Assembly: GCA_903930035.1 (NCBI GenBank)
Contig: CAIYXG010000267.1
Location: 1-6,120, forward strand
Direction: 5' to 3'
DNA from: an uncultured Actinomycetes bacterium
GTDB lineage: Bacteria; Actinomycetota; Acidimicrobiia; Acidimicrobiales; Microtrichaceae
DNA length: 6,120 bases
Shown here: positions 1 to 6,072 of the stretch, piece by piece
How the letters are laid out: every line of letters starts with the position of its first letter
Numbering within the stretch: the stretch's first letter is position 1
Made by a program: the position numbers and the translations under genes
The notes under the pieces: generated by a model
The model's database searches: none
What the model was told of the DNA's origin: nothing
Seen by the model: only the letters and a program-made list of their open reading frames with translations

Positions 1-8
1 ACACGTCG

Positions 9-45
9 GCCCCGCCCGCCTAAAGGAGAAAAAAGCGGGCGGGGC
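9..45 (-). terminator. GC-rich hairpin after the NYN gene
   Basis: An 11-bp perfect inverted repeat (9-19 with 35-45, GCCCCGCCCGC / GCGGGCGGGGC) encloses a 15-base loop. It begins 7 bases past the stop codon of the minus-strand NYN gene, the expected place for an intrinsic terminator. The oddity is that, read on the minus strand, the T-run (TTTTTT) lies in the loop and no T-run follows the stem, so it is not a textbook terminator. It could act as a 3' stabilising hairpin or as a shared stop between convergent genes. On the plus strand the loop reads AAAGGAGAAAAAA, but I see no coding frame served by that ribosome-binding-site-like sequence. Confidence 0.45.
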
Positions 46-52
46 GGACGGA

Positions 53-715
53 TCAGGCCGCCGCGAGCGCGGGGGGGAGCACCAGGTGCTCCGACGCGGC
101 CGAGTAGAGCTCGGCCGCGACCGACAGGGGGCGCGACACCACCGTGACATGCAGGCCCTGCTCCTTCAGGGTCCGGGCCAGCGGGGCGAAGGCGTGGTCG
201 CCCGAGGCGACGCAGACCCGGTCGAACTGGCCGACCACCCAGGCGTCGTCGACGACGTCGAGCAGCGCCAGGTCGGCGCCGTCCTTGCCGCCGTAGCCCC
301 GGACCTGGTTGGACCCCGTGGCCAGCATCACCCGGAACTTCAGCGCAGGGTTGGCCCCGAAGAAGAACAGGTCGTCCTCCCGGGCGCCCACGAGCCGGCG
401 GTAGTCCTCGACCAGGGCGCGGATCTGCTCGACCGTGGCGTCGTGGAGGTCGCCGCCCAGCAGGTTCTCCGTGTCGACCACGTGCACGGTCCGGACGTGC
501 TGCGGGCGGAGGTCCACGACCACGTCGTCGTCGGCCGCCTCGGCACGATCCGCACGGTCGTCGGCGGGGGCGACGGCCCGGACCGGCGCCGGCCGGCACG
601 GCGGGAGGAAGCCCCACGGGACGGGCGCGGCGGGGGCCGGCCGGTCCGGGGCCCACGTCGCGTCGAGGCCTGCGGCGATCAGGTCGTTCTGCTGGGCGTC
701 TGCGTAGTGCGGCAC
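53..715 (-). CDS. NYN/PIN-like domain protein (putative nuclease)
   Basis: A 220-residue protein. Residues about 75-213 form a NYN-type (PIN-like) fold: a first strand with VHVVDTENL (D81, N84), a central KDGADLALLD (D145, D148, D154), and ASGDHAFAPLARTLKEQG (D173), followed by a last strand, VTVVSRP. In this family the conserved acidic residues bind a divalent metal for RNA cleavage. The usual second acid of the S-G-D-x-D-F motif is replaced by A175, so activity is likely but not certain. Residues 1-70 are Pro/Ala- and Asp-rich and look disordered. The GTG start at 713-715 is supported by an AGAGGAG ribosome binding site 8 bases upstream; a later start would lose only the disordered tail. 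No transmembrane segment or signal peptide is seen, so it should be cytosolic. It is divergent from the oxidoreductase gene and has no visible partner, so its target is unknown. It could also be a LabA/DUF88-like RNA-binding protein. Confidence 0.85.
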   Translation of the reverse strand: MPHYADAQQNDLIAAGLDATWAPDRPAPAAPVPWGFLPPCRPAPVRAVAPADDRADRAEAADDDVVVDLRPQHVRTVHVVDTENLLGGDLHDATVEQIRALVEDYRRLVGAREDDLFFFGANPALKFRVMLATGSNQVRGYGGKDGADLALLDVVDDAWVVGQFDRVCVASGDHAFAPLARTLKEQGLHVTVVSRPLSVAAELYSAASEHLVLPPALAAA

Positions 716-723
716 TGTCCTTG

Positions 724-730
724 CTCCTCT
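724..730 (-). promoter_or_regulatory. Ribosome binding site of the NYN gene
   Basis: On the minus strand this reads AGAGGAG, followed by 8 bases and then the GTG start codon at 713-715. It decides the GTG start, which is followed by a long low-complexity N-terminus that would otherwise be doubtful. Confidence 0.7.
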
Positions 731-758
731 GCTGGTCGTGGCTGCTGCTGTCCTGGGT

Positions 759-783
759 CCGGCCGGGGCGGGGCCCCGGCCGG
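759..783. repeat. Perfect 10-bp inverted repeat in divergent intergenic region
   Basis: CCGGCCGGGG (759-768) and CCCCGGCCGG (774-783) form a 10-bp perfect stem with a 5-base loop. It sits about 45 bases upstream of the NYN start and about 150 bases upstream of the oxidoreductase start. It lies between two gene starts, so a terminator role for either neighbour is unlikely. It would fall in the NYN leader or promoter and could be an operator or leader structure. In so GC-rich a region chance is also possible. The rest of 716-935 shows no convincing promoter. Confidence 0.4.
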
Positions 784-935
784 GACGACACGGTCGCAGA
801 GGCCTGTGACACGCCCTCCCGACGGCCCGGGACTGCGGCCGTCGAGGGGCCCGGCGGGAGCGCCTAGGGTCCTCCCCGGCCCGGCCACGACGGCCGGACC
901 CGGACGGCCCGACGACCAGCAGGGAGCAGCACGGG

Positions 936-2033
936 ATGGCGACCAGGAGCGGGGACGACCAGGTCCGCTACGGGATCATCGGGTCCGGGATGATGGGTGG
1001 CGAGCACCTGCTCGACCTGGCCCACGTGCCTGGTGCGGTCGCCGTGGCGCTCGCCGACCCGGTCGAGGCCTCCCTCGAGTGGGGCCGGGCCTGTGCGGGC
1101 CACCCGGTGGACACCTACCACGACTACACGGAGCTGCTGGCCCGCGACGACCTGGACGCGGTCGTGGTCGCCACACCCAACATGACCCATGCGGCGGTGC
1201 TCGACGACGTCCTGGCCACCGACCTGGCCGTGCTCGTGGAGAAGCCGCTCTGCACGACCGTGGAGGACGCCGTGGCGGTGGCGCACCGGGCCGACGGCCG
1301 CGACGCGCTCACCTGGGTGGGCCTGGAGTACCGGTTCATCCCGACGGTCCAGACCATGGTGCGCGAGCTCGGCACCGGCCGGCACGGCACCACCCGGATG
1401 GTGTCGGTCCGCGAGCACCGGTTCCCGTTCCTCAAAAAGGTGGGCGACTGGAACCGGTTCAACGAGAACTCGGGCGGCACGCTGGTCGAGAAGTGCTGCC
1501 ACTTCTTCGACCTGATGCGGCTGGTGGCGGGGGCCGAGCCGGTCCGGGTGCTGGCCTCTGGGGGCCAGGACGTGAACCACCTCGACGAGGTCTACGACGG
1601 CCGGGTGCCCGACATCCTGGACAACGCGTTCGTGGTGGTGGAGTTCGCCAACGGCGTGCGCGGGATGCTCGACCTGTGCATGTTCGCCGAGGGCGGCCGG
1701 TTCGAGCAGGAGCTCACCGTGGTGGGCGACGCCGGCAAGTACGAGACCACCGTGCCGGGCGACACCGTGTGGTGGGGGCCGCGGGACGGCGCCGGCCCCG
1801 TCGAGGTCCCGGCCCCGATGCACCCCGACGTGCCCTACCCCGAGTTCCACATGGGGTCCTCGTTCGTCGAGCACCTGCACTTCGTGGACCACGTCCGCAG
1901 CGGCACCCCGCCGCAGGTGACCGTGTGGGACGGCGTGTGGTCGGTGGCGATGGGCGCCGCCGCGCACCGCTCGATCGACGAGGGCCGGCCGGTCCTGCTC
2001 GAGGAGCTGGGCGCCCCCTTCGGGCCCGCCTGA
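936..2033 (+). CDS. Gfo/Idh/MocA-family NAD(P)-dependent oxidoreductase
   Basis: A 365-residue protein of normal length for the family. The N-terminal Rossmann domain (about 10-130) shows GIIGSGMMGGEH at 13-24 (G16-x-G18-x-x-G21), D41 after the second strand, which hints at NAD over NADP preference, VVVATPNMTH at 76-85, and the signature EKP at 102-104 with K103 as the expected catalytic lysine. The C-terminal alpha/beta domain (about 131-360) carries GGTLVEKCCHFFDLMR at 180-195, where H189 and D192 match the family's H-x-x-D; E185 sits where many members have Asp. Members oxidise or reduce sugar- or cyclitol-type hydroxyl groups; the substrate cannot be read from this sequence, so no gene symbol is given. 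The ATG follows AGGGAG (921-926) by 9 bases. No transport or sugar catabolism genes are next to it. It is 140 bases upstream of the cyclase gene, which has its own promoter-like island, so it is probably a separate transcript. Confidence 0.93.
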   Translation: MATRSGDDQVRYGIIGSGMMGGEHLLDLAHVPGAVAVALADPVEASLEWGRACAGHPVDTYHDYTELLARDDLDAVVVATPNMTHAAVLDDVLATDLAVLVEKPLCTTVEDAVAVAHRADGRDALTWVGLEYRFIPTVQTMVRELGTGRHGTTRMVSVREHRFPFLKKVGDWNRFNENSGGTLVEKCCHFFDLMRLVAGAEPVRVLASGGQDVNHLDEVYDGRVPDILDNAFVVVEFANGVRGMLDLCMFAEGGRFEQELTVVGDAGKYETTVPGDTVWWGPRDGAGPVEVPAPMHPDVPYPEFHMGSSFVEHLHFVDHVRSGTPPQVTVWDGVWSVAMGAAAHRSIDEGRPVLLEELGAPFGPA

Positions 2034-2070
2034 CCCGGCGTTTCTCAGAATCTCAAGAAATTCGGGGTTT
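2034..2070 (+). terminator. Weak terminator-like hairpin after the oxidoreductase
   Basis: Directly after the TGA stop, CCCG (2034-2037) can pair with CGGG (2063-2066), and TTTCT (2041-2045) with AGAAA (2056-2060), separated by a small internal loop; GTTT follows. The stem is imperfect and the T-run short, so this is a weak candidate. It overlaps the repeat-rich promoter island, so the symmetry may instead belong to regulation of the downstream operon. Confidence 0.25.
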
Positions 2071-2089
2071 ACCTCAACATTTCCTCAAC
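2043..2089 (+). repeat. Four YCTCA boxes in an AT-rich island
   Basis: TCTCAGA (2043-2049), TCTCAAG (2051-2057), CCTCAAC (2072-2078) and CCTCAAC (2083-2089) are same-strand copies of a YCTCAR-like heptamer, the last two identical. Start-to-start distances are 8, 21 and 11 bases, so the last three lie about whole helical turns apart. Bases 2041-2100 hold 25 G/C of 60 (42%), far below the surrounding coding DNA. This arrangement suggests binding sites for a regulator of the cyclase operon, or alternative sigma -35 elements. The function is inference. Confidence 0.4.
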
Positions 2090-2095
2090 TATGCT
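2068..2095 (+). promoter_or_regulatory. Candidate promoter of the cyclase operon
   Basis: TTTACC (2068-2073) matches four of six bases of the TTGACA -35 consensus. A 16-base spacer leads to TATGCT (2090-2095), which matches four of six of TATAAT and fits the actinobacterial TANNNT pattern. Transcription would begin near 2102, giving a leader of about 70 bases before the ATG at 2174. The two CCTCAAC boxes overlap the -35 and abut the -10, so a protein bound there could block or recruit RNA polymerase. Confidence 0.45.
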
Positions 2096-2119
2096 GTGGG
2101 GACACCGACAGGTCCACCA

Positions 2120-2157
2120 CGCCCGGGCGTCCCCCGCCCCGGCACCGCATCGGGGCG
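2120..2157 (+). other. Structured leader of the cyclase gene
   Basis: The predicted leader contains a 10-bp palindrome, CGCCCGGGCG (2120-2129), and a hairpin with a 7-bp stem CGCCCCG (2135-2141) / CGGGGCG (2151-2157) and a 9-base loop. The hairpin ends 3 bases before the AGGGAGGA ribosome binding site (2161-2168), so it could influence translation. I do not see the conserved core of a GEMM cyclic-di-GMP riboswitch. GC richness alone could give such pairing. Confidence 0.3.
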
Positions 2158-2173
2158 CTGAGGGAGGAACGCC

Positions 2174-4678
2174 ATGACCACGCCGCCACCGGCAGAGGAC
2201 CAGGGGCCCACGACCGGCCCTGCTGCTGCGCCCTCCGAGCTGGGCGACTTCTTCACCAAGGCGCCCGTGCTGACCTGCCGGGCCACGCCCGACGGCTACC
2301 TGTCCGACGTCGGCGGCCCGTGGACCGACACGCTCGGCTGGTCGGTCCAGGAGCTCACCAGCCGGCCGTTCTTCGACTTCATCCACCCGGACGACATCGC
2401 GGCCACCACCGACACGCTCACCAACCTGAACGACGGGATCAGCACCGTCGCGTTCGTCAACCGCTACCGCACGGTCGACGGCGACTACCGGCACATCCGG
2501 TGGTACGCCCACGTGCTGTCGGACCTGCAGATCTACGCCGTGGCGATCGACGTGACCCACGAGGTCCAGCAGGACGTCGCGCTCAAGTTCCACTCCCTGA
2601 TGCTCGAGGCCATGACCGAGTTCCAGGAGGCCACCATCGCGTCGGACTTCACCGACGTCCCGGCCCGGCTGCTCGGCGAGCGCCTCCGCCAGCTCACCGG
2701 CGCCGGCGAGGTCATGGTCGGCGCCGTGGTCGACCAGCCGGGCTACGGCCCGGTGCTGGCCGTGCTCAGCGCGAGCGACGCCTTCACCAGGGTGCTCGAG
2801 CCCCACTCCGAGGCCACGGCCTGCACCTGGACCGCCGGGCCGTGCCTGGGGTTCATCTCCGACCTCAACACGCTCGTCGGGGCCACGGTGCGCACCGGCG
2901 AGGTCGTCCTGGCCGACGAGGCGGCGCACGACCTCCGCCGCAGCCCGCACCCCGGCCACGAGCCACAGGTGGGCAACCTGGTGGCGCTCCCGCTCCTGGG
3001 CGGCGACGGCGTCATCGGCGTCCTGGCGCTGGGCGACCTGCCCGTCGGGGCCGACCCCGAGCTGCACCGCCTGCTCGACCCGGTCTGCGTCACCGTCGCC
3101 AACGCCATCGAGCGGGTCGCCAGCCGGGAGCGCCACCGCGAGCTCAACCGCCGCGCCGACAAGTCCACCGCGCTGCTGCGGGCGATCGCCGAGGACACCG
3201 ACACGCTCCTGATCGTGACCCACGCCGACGAGTCCGTGAGCTTCCTGAACGCCGGCGCCGAGCGGCTGCTCGGCGTGTCGAGCCGGGTCGTGGCCGGGAC
3301 CTCGACGGTGCCCGCCTTCATCGGCGTGCCCGACGACGACCCCGACGGCTCCCGCACCGACTACATGGAGGCCTACCGGTTCTGGTCGACCGACCCCGAC
3401 CGGGTCCGGGCCGAGTGGACGTTCATGAACACCGACGGCACCCGCACGCCCATGCTGGTGTCGGTCACCGCCCTGTACGACGCCGACGGGCAGATCGACG
3501 GCTGGGTCCACATGGGCACCAGCCTGGCCGACCGCCGCGAGGCCGAGCAGACCCGCACCGAGGCCGCGCTGCTGGCGGCCGAGGTCGACACGCTGCGCGA
3601 CCGGGAGCGGGAGCTGGGGCTGCTGTCCGAGGCCACGGAGTACGTGATGTCGTCCACCTCGCTGCGCGACGCGCTGCAGGTGATCCGCACGTACGTCCCC
3701 GCCATCCTGGGGGCCGAGTCGCTCGACGTGCTGCCCGTGTCGCAGAACGGCCCCCGGGCGCACGTCCGCGAGGAGCTGCACGCCGCGATCGTCACGGACG
3801 ACTGCTGGGCGCTGCGCACCGGCCGGGCCCACCTGACCCGCGCCGGCCAGGCCGCCCGGTGCCGCCACCTGCCCAACGGGAGCAGCCACCTGTGCGTGCC
3901 GCTGACCGACGGCGACCGGGTGGTGGCCGTGCTCTCCACCCGCATCGACCTGGTCGGCACGAGCGAGCGCGAGGCCACGACCCGGGCCGAGGACGTCGCC
4001 CGGCAGATGGGCGTCGCCCTGGCCAACCTGACGCTGCGCAAGTCGCTCGAGCAGCAGGCCACCGCCGACCCGCTCACCGGCGTGGGCAACCGACGCGCCG
4101 CCGAGCGGGAGCTGCGCAACGCCGTCGGCCGGAACCGGCGGAGCCACGAGGAGTTCGGCCTCCTGATGATCGACCTGGACCGGTTCAAGCTGGTCAACGA
4201 CACCCTCGGCCACGAGACCGGCGACCGGGTCCTGTGCGACGTCGCCAAGCTGCTGCGGGGCTGCCTGCGGGAGGGCGACACGGTCGCCCGGATGGGCGGC
4301 GAGGAGTTCCTGGTCGTCCTGCGCAACATCAGCCGTCGCCCCACGCTCGACGTGGCCGAGGCCCTGCGGCGACGGGTCGCGGACGAGGTTGCGGTGGACG
4401 AGGGGTGGAACTGCACCATCTCGATCGGTGCGCTGCACGTGACCGACGCGACGGCCGACGGCGACGCGCTGCTCGCCGCGGCCGACGCCGCCCTCTACCG
4501 GGCCAAGGAGAACGGCCGGAACCAGGTCGTCGTGGCCGAGGAGTCCGAGGCCGTCGACATCTCCCTCGGCGGACCGACGCTCGTCCGCCTCACCGACGGC
4601 GACCACCGGCCCGGCCGTCCGACCACCGACCTCCCGGAGCCGCTCGGCACCGACGACCAAGGAGCACCCCACAAATGA
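2174..4678 (+). CDS. PAS-GAF-PAS-GAF-GGDEF diguanylate cyclase
   Basis: An 834-residue cytosolic sensor enzyme expected to make cyclic di-GMP from two GTP. Domains in order: PAS (about 27-130, with FFDFIHPDD and a terminal VAIDVT), GAF (about 145-315), PAS (about 331-455), a charged helical linker (about 450-480), GAF (about 481-622) and GGDEF (about 628-788), then a disordered tail. The GGDEF domain is complete: DPLTGVGNRR at 632-641, metal-binding D667 in MIDLDRFK, N675 and D676, GHETGD at 679-684, and GGEEF at 708-712. The inhibitory site R699-E-G-D702 lies exactly five residues before GGEEF, so product feedback inhibition is expected. The second GAF carries C544, H553, C563, H565 and C574, shared with the downstream protein. 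No transmembrane segment or EAL domain is seen. The ATG follows AGGGAGGA (2161-2168) by 5 bases. The stop overlaps the next start (ATGA). The signals sensed are unknown. Confidence 0.95.
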   Translation: MTTPPPAEDQGPTTGPAAAPSELGDFFTKAPVLTCRATPDGYLSDVGGPWTDTLGWSVQELTSRPFFDFIHPDDIAATTDTLTNLNDGISTVAFVNRYRTVDGDYRHIRWYAHVLSDLQIYAVAIDVTHEVQQDVALKFHSLMLEAMTEFQEATIASDFTDVPARLLGERLRQLTGAGEVMVGAVVDQPGYGPVLAVLSASDAFTRVLEPHSEATACTWTAGPCLGFISDLNTLVGATVRTGEVVLADEAAHDLRRSPHPGHEPQVGNLVALPLLGGDGVIGVLALGDLPVGADPELHRLLDPVCVTVANAIERVASRERHRELNRRADKSTALLRAIAEDTDTLLIVTHADESVSFLNAGAERLLGVSSRVVAGTSTVPAFIGVPDDDPDGSRTDYMEAYRFWSTDPDRVRAEWTFMNTDGTRTPMLVSVTALYDADGQIDGWVHMGTSLADRREAEQTRTEAALLAAEVDTLRDRERELGLLSEATEYVMSSTSLRDALQVIRTYVPAILGAESLDVLPVSQNGPRAHVREELHAAIVTDDCWALRTGRAHLTRAGQAARCRHLPNGSSHLCVPLTDGDRVVAVLSTRIDLVGTSEREATTRAEDVARQMGVALANLTLRKSLEQQATADPLTGVGNRRAAERELRNAVGRNRRSHEEFGLLMIDLDRFKLVNDTLGHETGDRVLCDVAKLLRGCLREGDTVARMGGEEFLVVLRNISRRPTLDVAEALRRRVADEVAVDEGWNCTISIGALHVTDATADGDALLAAADAALYRAKENGRNQVVVAEESEAVDISLGGPTLVRLTDGDHRPGRPTTDLPEPLGTDDQGAPHK

Positions 4679-6039
4679 GCCCACTCCTGAACGAGCTCCC
4701 CCACCTGGCCGGCCCGTGGGGCACGGCCGAGGACATCGACCAGGTCGTCGCTGCGTTCGACCCGGGCCGGACCTTCGCCGCGACGCTGCTCGAGCAGATG
4801 CCCATCGGGATCGTGGTCCAGGGCCTCGACGGCGCCATCCTCGCCTTCAACACGTCCGCCACCCGGATCCTGCGGCTCAGCGCCGACCAGCTGCGGGGCC
4901 GGACGTCGTTCGACCCGTCCTGGCGGTCGGTCCACGAGGACGGCTCGCCGTTCCCCGGCGACACCCACCCGGCCATCCGGTCGCTCTCCAGCGGGGAGCG
5001 GGAGCGTGACGTGATGGGCGTGCGGGTGGCCGAGGAGGAGCCCACCTGGATCGACATCGACGCGCTGCCCGTGTGCAGCCCCGCCGGGGACGTGGTCGGC
5101 GTGGTGTCGCTGTTCGCCGACATCACCGCCACCCGCAACGCCGAGTCCAAGGCGGCCCAGACCCTCTACCGGTTCGAGGTCATCGCGTCCGAGGCGACCG
5201 ACGTCATGCTCGCCCTGGACGACCACGGCATCATCACCTACGCCACGCCCTCGGCCCTGCGCATCCTGGGGCGCGACCCCGCCGACCTCGTGGGCACTCG
5301 CGTGCGCGCGCTGTTCAACGGCGAGCACGTCGACGAGGTCGGCCGCTGCGTCGAGGAGGTCCTGGGCCGGTTCGGCTCGTCGGCCCGCCAGACCCTGCCG
5401 GTGCACCTGCCGGGCGGGCCGGTGCGCTGGTTCGAGCTGCGCATGAAGAACTACCTGCACGACCCCGACATGGGCCGGGTGCTGGTGACGCTGATCGACG
5501 TCGACGACCGGGTCGTGGCCGAGGACGAGCTGCGCCGGGTGAACACCGACCTGGAGCGCCGGCTCGACGAGCTGGACCGCACCCACCAGCTGGACCGGGT
5601 GCTGAGCACCGCGACCGAGCTGCTCTCCCGCTGCGTCGACACGGACGAGGTCACCGGCGTGCTGTGGGACTGCATCGAGCAGGCCTTCGTGGGCCACCCC
5701 ATCACGCTGCACCTGTCGTCGCCGCTCACCGACGAGCTGCAGCCCGTCCAGAGCACCGGCGGCCTGCACCCCAACGTCCGGGCCGACGAGTGCTGGGCGC
5801 TGCGCACCCGCCGGGTCCACCTGTCCGAGGTGGGCGGCGTGCGGTGCCACCACGTCGCCGACGGCAAGCGGATCATGTGCATCCCGTTCGTGGTCGACGG
5901 CCGGGTCGTGGCGATGGCCGAGGTGGTCCACGACCACGCGGTCGACGAGGGCGTGGCCGAGCTGACGACGGCGGCGACGTCGATGTCGGTGCGGCTCTCC
6001 ACCGCCATCCCGCCAACCTCGGTCGCCGACCTGCCGTAG
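4675..6039 (+). CDS. PAS-PAS-GAF sensor protein without output domain
   Basis: A 454-residue protein starting at the ATG that overlaps the cyclase stop by four bases. AAGGAG (4659-4664), 10 bases upstream and inside the cyclase reading frame, can serve as its ribosome binding site; translational coupling is likely. The same frame stays open far upstream, but that part is antiphase to the cyclase and is not coding. Domains: PAS (about 34-152, with IGIVVQGLDGAILAFN, WRSVHEDGSPFPGDTHPAI and FADIT), PAS (about 166-280), an alpha-helical charged linker (about 281-306) and GAF (about 307-445). The GAF resembles the cyclase's second GAF, with ECWALRTRRVHL at 372-383, C391-H-H393 and C402-I-P. The protein stops at TAG just after the GAF, where the cyclase continues into GGDEF. 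No GGDEF, EAL, histidine kinase, phosphatase or DNA-binding domain is visible. It may tune the cyclase by heterodimerising or act as an adaptor. No frameshifted output domain is seen in the 81 bases that follow. Confidence 0.9.
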   Translation: MSPLLNELPHLAGPWGTAEDIDQVVAAFDPGRTFAATLLEQMPIGIVVQGLDGAILAFNTSATRILRLSADQLRGRTSFDPSWRSVHEDGSPFPGDTHPAIRSLSSGERERDVMGVRVAEEEPTWIDIDALPVCSPAGDVVGVVSLFADITATRNAESKAAQTLYRFEVIASEATDVMLALDDHGIITYATPSALRILGRDPADLVGTRVRALFNGEHVDEVGRCVEEVLGRFGSSARQTLPVHLPGGPVRWFELRMKNYLHDPDMGRVLVTLIDVDDRVVAEDELRRVNTDLERRLDELDRTHQLDRVLSTATELLSRCVDTDEVTGVLWDCIEQAFVGHPITLHLSSPLTDELQPVQSTGGLHPNVRADECWALRTRRVHLSEVGGVRCHHVADGKRIMCIPFVVDGRVVAMAEVVHDHAVDEGVAELTTAATSMSVRLSTAIPPTSVADLP

Positions 6040-6042
6040 CGG

Positions 6043-6072
6043 GGCCCGTTCAGCTGCAGCCCGGCTCGGGCC
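6043..6072. terminator. Weak hairpin after the sensor operon
   Basis: GGCCCG (6043-6048) can pair with CGGGCC (6067-6072) around an 18-base loop that itself holds the palindrome GCTGCAGC (6053-6060). It starts 3 bases after the TAG stop of the sensor gene, but no T-run follows on either strand. This is a low-confidence stop signal. Confidence 0.2.

Noticed and set aside
1..23. Possible end of a plus-strand gene (frame reading TSAPPA then TAA at 21-23)
   Set aside because: Only six codons are visible and the TAA falls inside the hairpin region. It cannot be told from chance, though a convergent gene here would be natural.
842..870. Promoter for the oxidoreductase (TCGAGG, 17 bases, TAGGGT)
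   Set aside because: The -10-like TAGGGT (865-870) fits TANNNT, but the -35 is very poor and the region has no AT-rich stretch. The evidence is too weak to list.
864..1967. Minus-strand open frame of 367 codons antisense to the oxidoreductase
   Set aside because: His/Val/Gly-rich shadow with no motif; the plus strand carries the Rossmann and EKP motifs.
86..2161. Long plus-strand open frame (691 codons) across the NYN gene and the oxidoreductase
   Set aside because: It runs antisense to the NYN domain and out of frame with the oxidoreductase. The product is Arg/Gly/Pro-rich low complexity with no domain, typical of shadow frames in GC-rich DNA.
2096..2173. Cyclic-di-GMP riboswitch in the cyclase leader
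   Set aside because: The leader is only about 70 bases and lacks the conserved GEMM core and tetraloop-receptor pattern. Simple GC hairpins explain the pairing.
2320..4674. Upstream extension of the sensor gene's frame, as one 1239-codon open frame
   Set aside because: Before 4675 the product is Arg/Pro/His low complexity, out of frame with the real cyclase. Protein-like sequence begins at the ATG at 4675.
2069..4684. Minus-strand open frame of 871 codons antisense to the cyclase
   Set aside because: It mirrors the strong codon bias of the cyclase and gives a Val/Gly/Asp/His-rich product with no recognisable fold. The plus strand has complete PAS, GAF and GGDEF motifs.
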